A model generated the notes under the pieces. The model worked only from the letters and a program-made list of their open reading frames with translations, ran no database searches and had not been told where the DNA came from. Below are positions 1-7,767 of a DNA stretch of 34,893 nt, piece after piece. Location of the stretch: NCBI GenBank assembly GCA_944323265.1, contig CALURX010000020.1, forward strand, positions 1 through 34,893. Direction: 5' to 3'. Position 1 is the first letter of the stretch. The number at the start of each line of letters is the position of its first letter. This DNA is from Candidatus Gastranaerophilales bacterium. GTDB lineage: Bacteria > Cyanobacteriota > Vampirovibrionia > Gastranaerophilales > Gastranaerophilaceae. Position numbers and translations under genes: made by a program.

Positions 1-6
1 AAATTT

Positions 7-2523
7 TTAGCTTTTCCCCACAAGCGCTCTATTGAACATTTGCTTGTAGTAATCCATATTGATATTAAGGTTTTCGCCTATTTCAAACAGCATAACAAGC
101 AAATCTCTATCTGCCTGACAGCTGATGCTCTTAATCAATTCTTCAAGATTTGTAACTATTTTTGAGAAATAATAGCTTTGTGCTTCTGCAATATCAACCT
201 TAATTTCCAGTTTTGAAATGCAATCCAGAAGTTCAAGTGTTGCGTCAACCTGCTGCAGGTCAAGAGCGTATGAAAGCCTGTTGATATTCTGCGCAACCTT
301 TTTGCTGAATATCTTAGAAGTCGGTGTTTTATCTATTTCAATACCAATTCTTTTGGCCTCAAAGTTAATATCACAAGCCTGCTGGATAATATCTGCATCC
401 AAAAATCCGCGAGAGTCAACAAACAACTCATTAAACTGATTAGTAAGAACATACTGCGCTGAAATTTTGAATTCTTTCGGAATCTCAAGCCCGAGCGTCT
501 GCATTTGATAAATAGAGCCTTTGCCCTCCTCATACATTGAAGCATAAGTGTTAGCGAAGATTTGCAGCTTGCCTTTAAGCATTGTTTGAAGAATCTTGCG
601 TCTTTCTTCAATAAATATGTCTTTAAGCGTAAAGTATTCAGTTCCAAAGTAACTGTCAATGCTTCTGATAATCTCCGTAAGCGGTGATACGAGATAAGTT
701 CTGATTAATTCCTTTTGTATATCACTAAAGTTTTCAGAGTATTCTTTTATCGCGCAATGGAAATCTCCGCCTGAGAATTGGAGAAGCGCAAAAATCATAT
801 TGGATTTTTCTAAAGTAACCTTAGATTCTACCTCAATATGCCCGATTACAAGTTTGGAATTTCCCTTTGTAACGCTCTTATAAGAATGTTTTCTGATTTG
901 ATAGCAATAAACACTCTCCTCATCTTCAATATCGGCATAAAGAGATGATATTGCCCACAAACTTACAATCTGTTTTGCTGTAACTACAGAAGGTTTTACA
1001 AACTTTTCAAAAACATCCTTTCCTGTGCCAAATTCCGGAATATTACTTTTTGCATCCTTCAGGATTTCCAGAAACGGTGTTTCCAAATCCTTTTTGGTAA
1101 AGGATTTTGCAAGCTGCATAACCCTTGCTGCATACTTCATAATCTGAACAGTCTCAATTCCGGAGATTTCAGAGAAGAACCAGCCGCAGCTTGTGTACAT
1201 CAGCATTGCCTGTCTTTGGATTTCCAAAAGCTCCATTGCATGAACTCTCTGTTCTTCATCCAAATCAGGAACAAAATATTCTTCCTGAAAATTCTTAACA
1301 CTTATATCGCTTCTGTCTAAAATTACGCTTATGTAATTATCACGAGCTTCTTGAGGGTTAAGAAAATATTTTTTAGCATGCCTGTGATACAGCGCTATAG
1401 TTTCATCTCTTAGGTGGTCAAGCGCGTCTCTGAGCGGTTTTCTCCATTTTTGATTCCAGCCCGGATGTCCGCCTGTTGAGCAGCCGCAATCTTCGCACCA
1501 GCGACCTACGCCGTGGAAGCAGCTCCAGGATGATACAGGCTTGATTTCAACCTCCCAGTCGCTTCTGTATTTTTCTAAATATTCGCCGTAATTTGTGATT
1601 GTAAATCCTGCATCCTGAACTCTCAATTTCATTGCATAAGCAAGCGCCATATCTCCGAATTTTGTATGGTGGCCGTAGCTTTCGCCATCAGTTGCAATAT
1701 GTACTAGCTGGTCATAATTTCTCAAGTCTGAAATACCGTCCTTTAGACGATTTACGAATTTGTTTCCGTCGGTTAATAATTCATCGAACGCAACAGATCG
1801 AGAAATTGCACCGTCATAGAAAAACAGGTCAATAAATTTGCCCGGAGCAGATTTAATATAATATCTGTAGGAACGTGCAGGGTCAATATTACCCCAGCTT
1901 ACGTCCTGCCAGGTTTCTTCGCCTTCTTTTCTGATTCTTTGAGCCTGGTAAGGAGAAAGTATCGTAAATTTGATATCGTTCTCCACAAGAACTCTCAATG
2001 TATCATCATCAACCGCGGTTTCTGCAAGCCAAATTCCTTCCGGTTTTCTTCCGAATCGGTATTCAAAATCCTTAATTCCCCACTTTACCTGCGTCTGCTT
2101 GTCTCTTTCGTTTGCAAGCGGCATAATCATATGGTTATATACTTGCGCAATCGCATTACCGTGCCCGAAGTGCATTCTGCGAGAATTAATATCCGCTTTA
2201 ATAATTCTTTCATAAGCAAGCGGAGCAAACTCTTCCATCCAGGATAGAAGAGTCGGACCAAAGTTATAACTTATATATTCATAGTTGTTAACAACATTCA
2301 AAATTTGATTTTTGGAATCAACAATTTTTGATACTGAATTCGGATTATAGCACTCTGCATTAACCCTCTCATTCCAATCGTGAAAAGGCTGTGCACTATC
2401 CTGCTGCTCAATAGCTTCCAGCCAGGGATTTTCTCTCGGCGGCTGATAGAAGTGCCCGTGTATTGTTAAAAAAACCTTTTTCTTTTCTTTTTTATCTTTT
2501 TCTTTTTCTTGCAGTTCCGGCAT
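7..2523 (-). CDS. Glycoside hydrolase family 57 / DUF3536 protein
   Basis: Predicted cytoplasmic enzyme of 838 residues acting on an alpha-glucan or related polysaccharide. The N-terminal GH57 barrel is recognisable from HGHFYQPPRENPW (about residues 22-34), GHGNAIAQVYNHMIMP (about 120-135) and GIWLAETAVD, where E168 sits at the family nucleophile position. A later TDGESYGHHT segment fits the second acidic residue region. The rest matches the DUF3536 architecture, in which GH57 is followed by a long helical C-terminal region. A Cys-rich patch (WCEDCGCSTGG) lies near residue 345. There is no signal peptide; the start is lysine and glutamate rich. It begins one base after the stop of the exported-protein gene at 2525-3037, so the two are probably co-transcribed. 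The substrate is not known for this subfamily; the family call is firm, the reaction is inference. Confidence 0.85.
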   Translation of the reverse strand: MPELQEKEKDKKEKKKVFLTIHGHFYQPPRENPWLEAIEQQDSAQPFHDWNERVNAECYNPNSVSKIVDSKNQILNVVNNYEYISYNFGPTLLSWMEEFAPLAYERIIKADINSRRMHFGHGNAIAQVYNHMIMPLANERDKQTQVKWGIKDFEYRFGRKPEGIWLAETAVDDDTLRVLVENDIKFTILSPYQAQRIRKEGEETWQDVSWGNIDPARSYRYYIKSAPGKFIDLFFYDGAISRSVAFDELLTDGNKFVNRLKDGISDLRNYDQLVHIATDGESYGHHTKFGDMALAYAMKLRVQDAGFTITNYGEYLEKYRSDWEVEIKPVSSWSCFHGVGRWCEDCGCSTGGHPGWNQKWRKPLRDALDHLRDETIALYHRHAKKYFLNPQEARDNYISVILDRSDISVKNFQEEYFVPDLDEEQRVHAMELLEIQRQAMLMYTSCGWFFSEISGIETVQIMKYAARVMQLAKSFTKKDLETPFLEILKDAKSNIPEFGTGKDVFEKFVKPSVVTAKQIVSLWAISSLYADIEDEESVYCYQIRKHSYKSVTKGNSKLVIGHIEVESKVTLEKSNMIFALLQFSGGDFHCAIKEYSENFSDIQKELIRTYLVSPLTEIIRSIDSYFGTEYFTLKDIFIEERRKILQTMLKGKLQIFANTYASMYEEGKGSIYQMQTLGLEIPKEFKISAQYVLTNQFNELFVDSRGFLDADIIQQACDINFEAKRIGIEIDKTPTSKIFSKKVAQNINRLSYALDLQQVDATLELLDCISKLEIKVDIAEAQSYYFSKIVTNLEELIKSISCQADRDLLVMLFEIGENLNINMDYYKQMFNRALVGKS

Positions 2524-2524
2524 A

Positions 2525-3037
2525 TTATTTTACTCCGTTCTTATCCGTTTCCGGTGCTTTTGTTTTGACCGTTAACTGTTGTACATCAACCCAGGCATCG
2601 CCCAGAGCGTCTGAAAATACAACACCTTTAATTTCTATCTCATCATTTGTCTTCAAGTCAATAAATTTTTCAGCTTCATCTCTCTTTAAAAATAGTTTCA
2701 TCTCTGAAAGCGGAATATCATATTTAGTATCATCGCGCTTTATCAAAAAAGAGATATAGTCATCAGAAGACTTGAATGCCGGTTTATAATCAAGGCCCAG
2801 AGTTGCAAACTTATCAAATTTAGCTTTCATAAGAACAGTTTTATTCAAATAGCTCTTTGGCGAATTTACAACCGTAAGCGGTGAAACTTGATATACAGTT
2901 TTTGCTGCAGTATTTGCTGCCGGCGGAGCTGCTGCAGGAGCCGCCGTTGCAGTGTCGAGATATGCAGCGCTTGTTGTTAATACCATAGCACTGAATGCAA
3001 CAAGCATGATTGATTTTATGTATTTGAAATATTTCAT
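2525..3037 (-). CDS. Small exported protein of unknown function
   Basis: 170 residues. The N-terminus MKYFKYIKSIMLVAFSAMVL has a charged start and hydrophobic core typical of a Sec signal peptide. An alanine/proline-rich low-complexity linker follows (about residues 30-45). The mature part alternates strands (VLMKAKFDKFATLG, DEIEIKGVVFSDALGDAWVDVQQL) in a way that resembles small OB-fold-like periplasmic proteins, but no family is recognised with certainty. The gene is the first of a two-gene unit with the GH57 enzyme, separated from it by one base. It is divergent from the sigma factor gene at 3140. Function unknown; a periplasmic location is the only supported prediction. Confidence 0.7.
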   Translation of the reverse strand: MKYFKYIKSIMLVAFSAMVLTTSAAYLDTATAAPAAAPPAANTAAKTVYQVSPLTVVNSPKSYLNKTVLMKAKFDKFATLGLDYKPAFKSSDDYISFLIKRDDTKYDIPLSEMKLFLKRDEAEKFIDLKTNDEIEIKGVVFSDALGDAWVDVQQLTVKTKAPETDKNGVK

Positions 3038-3103
3038 TTATTTACCCTCTCTTTACCCTACATATTAACATAATTTAACACAATTGTAAAATTTAGAACT
3101 GTC

Positions 3104-3132
3104 TTGCATTTATATGTTATTTTCTGTATATT
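3104..3132 (+). promoter_or_regulatory. Sigma-70-type promoter of the sigma factor gene
   Basis: TTGCAT (3104-3109), 17-base spacer, TATATT (3127-3132). The expected transcription start is about 3139-3140, at the ATG itself, so the message would be leaderless or nearly so. Confidence 0.5.
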
Positions 3133-3139
3133 ATAAGGT

Positions 3140-3778
3140 ATGAAAGACTTAGATTCAATAAACAGAGAGAGGGAGCAGAGGGCTAATCTTTCTCAGTACA
3201 AAGACTTAATCGAGACAATATCAAAAGTGGAATATAAAAAGTTTTCTTCTCTTGGTTTAATTGAGCTTTCAGAAGTTATAAATCTTGCAACTTATACTGT
3301 TTATTATCTTATAAATAATTCAAACTCAAGTGAAATGTACAATCAGGCATACCTTACCAAGGCTATCAAGTGGGCTATCAGAAACGAAATGCGCCGCCGT
3401 TACAAGTGGTATGTGATGAAAAATCAGGAAAATGAACAGGAAAAAATAAAAGACGCTGTCTACAAGACGATTTTGTCAATTGAAGAAATGGCAGAAGCCG
3501 ACAATCCGACATTGATTAAGGATTCTTCAAGAACACCTGAGGAGAAGGCAGAGATTGTGGAGCTTAAAAACAGGATATGTGAAATTATGAAGAAGCTCAC
3601 ACAGCGCGAACAGGATTTGATTGAGGCAAAATATTTTTATGATAAAAAGCTGAAAGATATTTCTGCTGAATTTAACATATCACAGTCCAGAATTTCAAGA
3701 ATTATTCAAAACGCGTTAGAAAAAATAAAAAAAGAATTATTGAAGCAGGAACAGATAGAAAATGAAGACAATATTTGA
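3140..3778 (+). CDS. Compact sigma-70 family RNA polymerase sigma factor
   Basis: 212 residues. A region 2-like segment lies in the first half, with AYLTKAIKWAIRNEMRRRYKW (residues about 70-90) resembling the core-binding and -10-recognition helices of SigF/FliA-type factors. Region 4 is clear at about 150-205: LTQREQDLIEAKYFYDKKL followed by a helix-turn-helix with DISAEFNISQSRISRIIQNA. There is little room for region 3, so it is shorter than housekeeping sigma factors and closer to alternative sigma factors. The stop overlaps the gcvPB start by 17 bases, which suggests translational coupling. AAGG lies only one base before the ATG, too close for a normal ribosome site. Which genes it controls cannot be read from the window. 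Confidence 0.8.
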   Translation: MKDLDSINREREQRANLSQYKDLIETISKVEYKKFSSLGLIELSEVINLATYTVYYLINNSNSSEMYNQAYLTKAIKWAIRNEMRRRYKWYVMKNQENEQEKIKDAVYKTILSIEEMAEADNPTLIKDSSRTPEEKAEIVELKNRICEIMKKLTQREQDLIEAKYFYDKKLKDISAEFNISQSRISRIIQNALEKIKKELLKQEQIENEDNI

Positions 3779-5183
3779 AAAAAGCAGCGGTGCTGATGGG
3801 ATTTGTGTTGGGGATTATAATCTCGGAGATTTTTTGCCTAAAGATTTTTTGAGAGAAGGTAAAATCGGCCTTCCGCAGTTAAGCGAACTTGAAGTGCTCA
3901 GGCATTACAAAGAACTAAGCGACCGAAATTTCTGTATAGAAAAAGGATTCTATCCGCTCGGTTCCTGCACAATGAAGTATAATCCGAAAGTTAACGAACT
4001 TCTGGCTTCGTTAGAAGGGTTTGCGAACCTTCATCCGCTTCAGTCTGACGACGATGCGCAGGGAGCTTTGGAATTAATGTTCAGGCTTCAAGAAGCCTTA
4101 AAACACATAACGGGAATGGATGCCGTAACACTCCAGCCTGCTGCCGGTGCTCATGGTGAATTAACCGGGATGATGATTATTAAAAAATATTTTGAAGTGA
4201 AGGGCGAAACAAACAGGGTAAAAGTAATTGTTCCTGACTCTGCCCACGGTACAAACCCAGCAAGTGCTAAAATGTGCGGATTTGAAATAGTGGAAGTTAA
4301 GTCAAATTCAAAAGGACAGGTTGATATAGATGCCTTAAAAGAACTTCTGGATGAAAATGTCGCTGCAATAATGATGACGAACCCAAATACTCTCGGAATT
4401 TTTGAAGAAAAAGTTTTAGAGATATCCCAGCTTATGCACGATAACGGCTCGCTTTTATATTACGACGGCGCTAATTTTAACGCAGTTATGGGCTGGACAA
4501 ATCCTGCTTTAATGGGATTTGATGTAGTGCATCTTAATTTGCATAAAACATTTGCCACACCACACGGAGGGGGCGGCCCCGGAGCTGGCCCGGTTTGCGT
4601 TGTAGAAAAATTAAAAGACTATTTGCCGTCGCCTGTTATAGTTTTTGAAGACGGAAAATACAGATGCGATTATAACATCAAGCACTCTATCGGAAAAGTC
4701 AGAAGTTTTTACGGAAACTTTGGAGTTCTGGTTAGAGCTTACGCATATATTCTAATGATGGGTAAGAACCTTAAGCTTGCAAGTGCTGATGCTGTCTTAA
4801 ACGCAAATTATCTGAAAGAAAAACTCAAAGGTGCGTATGACCTGCCTTATGACGAGCCTTGTATGCATGAATTTGTACTTTCAGGCGAACGCCAGCACCA
4901 TCAGGGAGTTTCAACATTAGGAATTGCAAAAAGGCTTATGGATTCTAACTGCCATCCGCCGACGGTTTATTTCCCTCTGATTGTTCACGAAGCACTTATG
5001 ATAGAGCCGACTGAATCCGAGTCAAAAGAGGTTTTGGATAACTTTGTTGATATAATGCTTAAAATAGTAGAAGAAATTAAGGAGAACCCTGAAGAGGTGC
5101 TTAAATCTCCACGGAAAACTCCTGTAAAAAAAGTCGATGAGACACTAGCTGCCAGAAAACCGGATTTAACTTATAAAGGATAA
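3762..5183 (+). CDS. gcvPB: Glycine dehydrogenase (decarboxylating) subunit 2, P-protein
   Basis: 473-residue PLP enzyme of the glycine cleavage system, the C-terminal half of the P-protein in organisms that split it into GcvPA and GcvPB. It decarboxylates glycine and passes the aminomethyl group to lipoylated GcvH. The PLP-binding lysine is K262 in NLHKTFATPHGGGGPGAG. Other family stretches visible are GFYPLGSCTMKYNPK, LQPAAGAHGE, MTNPNTLG and YYDGANFNA. The length is normal for the subunit. The partner subunit and gcvT/gcvH are not in this window. The ATG lies within the last codons of the sigma factor gene (17-base overlap), and miaB starts two bases after the stop, so the three genes look like one operon. 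Confidence 0.95.
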   Translation: MKTIFEKSSGADGICVGDYNLGDFLPKDFLREGKIGLPQLSELEVLRHYKELSDRNFCIEKGFYPLGSCTMKYNPKVNELLASLEGFANLHPLQSDDDAQGALELMFRLQEALKHITGMDAVTLQPAAGAHGELTGMMIIKKYFEVKGETNRVKVIVPDSAHGTNPASAKMCGFEIVEVKSNSKGQVDIDALKELLDENVAAIMMTNPNTLGIFEEKVLEISQLMHDNGSLLYYDGANFNAVMGWTNPALMGFDVVHLNLHKTFATPHGGGGPGAGPVCVVEKLKDYLPSPVIVFEDGKYRCDYNIKHSIGKVRSFYGNFGVLVRAYAYILMMGKNLKLASADAVLNANYLKEKLKGAYDLPYDEPCMHEFVLSGERQHHQGVSTLGIAKRLMDSNCHPPTVYFPLIVHEALMIEPTESESKEVLDNFVDIMLKIVEEIKENPEEVLKSPRKTPVKKVDETLAARKPDLTYKG

Positions 5184-5185
5184 AA

Positions 5186-6508
5186 ATGAAAAAGGTATAT
5201 ATAGAAACTTTAGGCTGCCAGATGAATAAGTCTGACGCAGAACGAATGTATGGAATGCTGGAACATTTAGGCTACACACAGACAGATGAGCCAAGAGACG
5301 CGGATATGCTTATTATTAACACGTGTTCAATACGGCAGTTATCGGAAGATAAAGCTTACAGCCAAATTGGGGTTTGGGGTAAGTGGAAAAAGAACAGACC
5401 TGACCTGAAGATTATTTTTGCAGGGTGTGTTGCGCAGCAGGCCGGAGAAAAACTGTTTAGAAGAGCGCCTTATGTTGATTTAGTGCTTGGAACTCAAAGG
5501 CTCTATGAACTTCCTGAACTTGTGAAAAGAATTGAAAACGGCGAGAGGGTTGTATCAATAGAAGAAAAACCGTATGAAGAATCTGATATTCAAATTAACA
5601 GGGTAAAGAGTGTTAATGCGTGGGTCCCTATTATGGAAGGGTGTAATAATTTCTGTACGTATTGTATTGTTCCATATACAAGAGGCAGAGAACGCTCAAG
5701 GAAACCGGAACTTATTTTGAATGAGATTAAAAAAGCGCTTAATGAAGGTTTTAAAGAAATTACGCTTTTGGGACAGAATGTGGATTCTTATGGCAAAGAT
5801 TTGGAGCCGCATCAGAATTTGTCCTGGCTTTTAAGACAGGTTAATGCGCTGGAAGGTAAGTTTAGAATCAGGTTTGTCACATCATATCCTACTGATATAA
5901 CGGAAGAGCTTATTGATACAGTGATAGAGCTGGATAAGGTATGCGAATATTTCCATATTCCGATGCAGTCCGGAGATGATTATGTTTTGAAAAAGATGAA
6001 CCGCAGGTATGATTATGCAACTTATAAAAAGATTTGTGAAAATATTCGCTCTAGAATACCTGATGTAACTATTACAAGTGATTTTATAGCGGGATTTCCG
6101 GGCGAAACCGAAGAACAGTTCCAGAATACGTTGAAAGCGATGACTGAATTAGAGCTTGATTATTCAAATACAGCTGCGTATTCTCCACGAGAAAAAACCG
6201 TTGCCGCAAAGTGGGTTGATTTATACATCCCGGAAGATGTTAAAACTGAAAGACTTGCACGCCTGAATGAACATAACAGAGAATGCTGCTTAAAATCTAA
6301 CCAAAAATATGTCGGGCGAGAAATGGAAGTTTTAGTAGAAAAATTTGAGGAGGCAGGAGAAAATGGCAGAGACGTCAATATCATCTCCGGCAGAACCCGA
6401 AATAATAAGATTGTTCATATTCCGTATGATAAGGATATGACAGGCGAGTTTGTTAATGTAAAAATCACATCCGCCCGCACATGGTACTTGAGAGGTGAAG
6501 TTATTTAA
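5186..6508 (+). CDS. miaB: tRNA-2-methylthio-N6-dimethylallyladenosine synthase
   Basis: 440 residues, normal for MiaB. This radical-SAM methylthiotransferase adds the methylthio group to i6A37 of tRNAs reading UNN codons. The N-terminal MTTase domain carries the three cysteines for one 4Fe-4S cluster: C11 (ETLGCQMN), C47 (NTCSIR) and C81 (AGCVAQ). The radical-SAM cluster is C153, C157 and C160 in CNNFCTYCIVPYTRGRERSR, the MiaB signature. A C-terminal TRAM domain is present (residues about 370-440, with EVLVEKF and GRTRNNKIVHI). It starts two bases after gcvPB and is probably translated from the same message. It is separated from MtaB and RimO by the exact CIVPYTRGRERSR form and the TLGCQMN start. 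Confidence 0.95.
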   Translation: MKKVYIETLGCQMNKSDAERMYGMLEHLGYTQTDEPRDADMLIINTCSIRQLSEDKAYSQIGVWGKWKKNRPDLKIIFAGCVAQQAGEKLFRRAPYVDLVLGTQRLYELPELVKRIENGERVVSIEEKPYEESDIQINRVKSVNAWVPIMEGCNNFCTYCIVPYTRGRERSRKPELILNEIKKALNEGFKEITLLGQNVDSYGKDLEPHQNLSWLLRQVNALEGKFRIRFVTSYPTDITEELIDTVIELDKVCEYFHIPMQSGDDYVLKKMNRRYDYATYKKICENIRSRIPDVTITSDFIAGFPGETEEQFQNTLKAMTELELDYSNTAAYSPREKTVAAKWVDLYIPEDVKTERLARLNEHNRECCLKSNQKYVGREMEVLVEKFEEAGENGRDVNIISGRTRNNKIVHIPYDKDMTGEFVNVKITSARTWYLRGEVI

Positions 6509-6614
6509 TTCAGTCCGAAGACTAAAGACTGCAGGGCTGTTGATATTATATTTGCCCCTTTATCTTTTCTTTCATTGCTGAGGTTCAGAAATCCGGTTTT
6601 TAATACCTAGAACA

Positions 6615-6643
6615 TTGACAAAAAACAAAAAATAGTAAATAAT
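6615..6643 (+). promoter_or_regulatory. Strong promoter of the candidate antitoxin RNA
   Basis: Consensus TTGACA (6615-6620), 17-base spacer, AATAAT (6638-6643; five of six to consensus). It is the best -35 element seen in the window and predicts a start near 6650, directly before a compact RNA that ends in an intrinsic terminator. No reading frame of note follows. Confidence 0.7.
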
Positions 6644-6688
6644 ATAAAAACAGGGTGGCAGCTTGCCAAGCTTGCCGGATACCTTGTA

Positions 6689-6698
6689 GAGTTCTAAG
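6689..6698 (+). repeat. Direct repeat copy A, GAGTTCTAAG (in the small RNA)
   Basis: Identical to 6816-6825 and in the same orientation. Because the two RNAs are transcribed from opposite strands, identical direct repeats make them complementary in trans. Confidence 0.75.
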
Positions 6699-6732
6699 TG
6701 GTGCTTACCTTAATAGGTGGGTGCCACTTTTT
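6696..6732 (+). terminator. Intrinsic terminator of the small RNA
   Basis: Stem AAGTGG / CCACTT with an inner ACCT / AGGT helix and loop TAAT, followed by a T run at 6728-6732. GTGGCA near the RNA 5' end (6655-6660) could pair instead with TGCCAC of this hairpin (6722-6727), giving an alternative closed form. There is no T run on the minus strand, so it should stop mainly plus-strand transcription. Confidence 0.7.
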
Positions 6733-6785
6733 AATATGATTAAAATCAATAAGATTAATAATAAAGTCAGATTGAAATCATTCAT
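6705..6785 (-). CDS. 26-residue hydrophobic peptide, candidate type I toxin
   Basis: Reading frame with an excellent ribosome site, AAAGGGGG (6790-6797), four bases before the ATG. The peptide starts MNDFN, has one uninterrupted hydrophobic stretch (residues 6-18, almost all Leu and Ile) and ends with the polar, basic tail KSGTHLLR. This is the composition and length of membrane-acting type I toxins such as ShoB, Ibs and the Fst group; there is no sequence identity I can claim. It has its own promoter (6878-6906) and a structured leader of about 86 nt. Its last nine codons (stop included) are overlapped by an antisense RNA with a strong promoter. The peptide is too short to be supported by codon use alone; the call rests on the ribosome site, composition and the antisense arrangement. 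Confidence 0.55.
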   Translation of the reverse strand: MNDFNLTLLLILLILIILKSGTHLLR

Positions 6786-6804
6786 ATTGCCCCCTTTCTA
6801 GTCG

Positions 6805-6844
6805 GGAACCAACCCGAGTTCTAAGATATTTTGTAGGTTGTTCC
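6805..6844 (-). promoter_or_regulatory. Leader hairpin of the candidate toxin message, target loop
   Basis: On the minus strand GGAACAACC (6836-6844) pairs with GGTTGGTTCC (6805-6814), nine pairs with one bulged G. The 21-nt loop contains CTTAGAACTC, the exact complement of the small-RNA segment at 6689-6698. The hairpin ends eight bases before the AAAGGGGG ribosome site, so pairing in the loop could affect translation. Confidence 0.55.
6816..6825 (+). repeat. Direct repeat copy B, GAGTTCTAAG (in the toxin leader)
   Basis: Second copy of the 10-base repeat, lying in the hairpin loop of the convergent message. The hexamer TTGTAG also occurs beside both copies (6684-6689 and 6831-6836), in swapped order. 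Confidence 0.7.
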
Positions 6845-6877
6845 GTTTCGAAAAGGCATCTTTTACCCTGTTAGACA

Positions 6878-6906
6878 ATTATACTTAAAAAAACGCATAT
6901 CGTCTA
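6878..6906 (-). promoter_or_regulatory. Promoter of the candidate toxin message
   Basis: TAGACG (6901-6906), 17-base spacer, TATAAT (6878-6883) on the minus strand. The predicted start near 6871 gives a leader of about 86 nt before the ATG at 6785. The promoter lies downstream of the stop of the HExxH gene, so the peptide need not depend on read-through. Confidence 0.5.
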
Positions 6907-6954
6907 TTTGATTTGAAAGGTCTCGTGGTAGGTCAAGACGTGGTACGCAAATCT

Positions 6955-7683
6955 TTAAGGTGCGGGGGATTCTGGGTAATCACTATATCCGCATTTTGTC
7001 AGCCACTCCTCTATGAATTGGTTTAGTGTGTTTTCGTCTCCTAATTCGCTAAGCATTTTATTTATTATGGGGAAATTATCAATTTCTCCTGCTTTGTAGA
7101 GCTTTAAAGCTCCCTGTATGGCTCGGGTTTCGCATTTGCGCTCTTCGTCTTTGGTGTTATTGCCGCTTTTTATGCTTGCGTGCGTTGCTTCGTGTATAAG
7201 TACTTTTATAAAGTTCCCTTTGTCAGGCTTGTTCAAGTCGTTGATATTGAATTTTAATTGGTCAGCGCCTTTATCGTATCTTGCAGAACCTTGCTCAATG
7301 GATTCTATTTTGCCATTTTTAATATATTCAATTTCTTCATCGCTTAAGCCTAAAAGCTCTTGATTTTCTTCAATCGTCTTTACCGCTTCTTGTAAAGTCT
7401 CCCTATATTCGGCCTGTTCGACTTCATTCCTCCAGGGTGAAACCTGTTGTATTTCATTCGTTTGATTTCCGTTAATATATTTATTGATAATATTAGCGAG
7501 GTTTCCGTTGAGTTTGCCGAGAAAATTTTTCATCTCGTCGTCTTTAAGCTCTCCGTCATCAGGGGTTATTGTATTACACTCTTTAAAAATTGTATCAAAT
7601 TTTGCCTGTTCAGCAGAAAAATCTATCTTATTATTCTGAAGATAGGCATTAAATTCATTTAAGTTTAGCTTAATATTTGCCAT
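6955..7683 (-). CDS. HExxH-motif protein with a degenerate EF-hand-like segment
   Basis: 242 residues with no signal peptide or membrane segment. LIHEATHASIKSG (about residues 163-175) carries the HExxH zinc-protease motif, and acidic residues about ten positions later (DEERKCETRAIQ) could supply the third ligand, as in gluzincin-like enzymes. Near residues 35-53, ITPDDGELKDDEM resembles an EF-hand loop (D, G, L and E at positions 5, 6, 8 and 12), but the first calcium ligands are missing. The C-terminus ends in a Pro-rich tail (YPESPAP). No known peptidase family is recognised. It is divergent from alr and followed by the candidate toxin-antitoxin locus. A cytoplasmic or non-classically exported metallopeptidase is the best guess; it may also be catalytically inactive. 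Confidence 0.6.
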   Translation of the reverse strand: MANIKLNLNEFNAYLQNNKIDFSAEQAKFDTIFKECNTITPDDGELKDDEMKNFLGKLNGNLANIINKYINGNQTNEIQQVSPWRNEVEQAEYRETLQEAVKTIEENQELLGLSDEEIEYIKNGKIESIEQGSARYDKGADQLKFNINDLNKPDKGNFIKVLIHEATHASIKSGNNTKDEERKCETRAIQGALKLYKAGEIDNFPIINKMLSELGDENTLNQFIEEWLTKCGYSDYPESPAP

Positions 7684-7767
7684 ATTTTGATTAACGGCTT
7701 ATTCCTTGAAAACTTTAATTTTTGATAGATAATTTTTACATAATGTAATAATGTGGAAGTTTAAAAG

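Larger units (their letters stand above)
6650..6732 (+). ncRNA. Candidate antisense small RNA (type I antitoxin)
   Basis: About 83 nt between a near-consensus promoter and a terminator with a T run. A 5' hairpin can form (TGGCA-GCT-TGCCA, 6657-6669). A probably single-stranded stretch follows with GAGTTCTAAG at 6689-6698, then the terminator hairpin. The 3' part is fully antisense to the last codons of the hydrophobic reading frame at 6705-6785. GAGTTCTAAG is also perfectly complementary to the 21-nt loop in the leader of that frame's message. This convergent geometry, with repeat-based 5' complementarity plus 3' overlap, resembles RNA II of the Fst/par type I system. Assignment is inference from layout; no conserved RNA family was recognised. 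Confidence 0.6.

Noticed and set aside
6650..6732. T-box leader (AGGGTGGCA resembles the T-box sequence before a terminator)
   Set aside because: The promoter lies only seven bases upstream, leaving no room for the specifier stem, and no aminoacyl-tRNA synthetase or amino-acid gene follows.
6650..6732. Small SRP RNA or 6S RNA, because the 5' and 3' ends can pair
   Set aside because: The GGAA-capped SRP core motif is absent, and 6S RNA is about twice this length with a large central bubble.
6919..6948. Repeated CGTGGTA as terminator of the HExxH gene
   Set aside because: The copies are direct, not inverted, and the only hairpin is four pairs without a T run.
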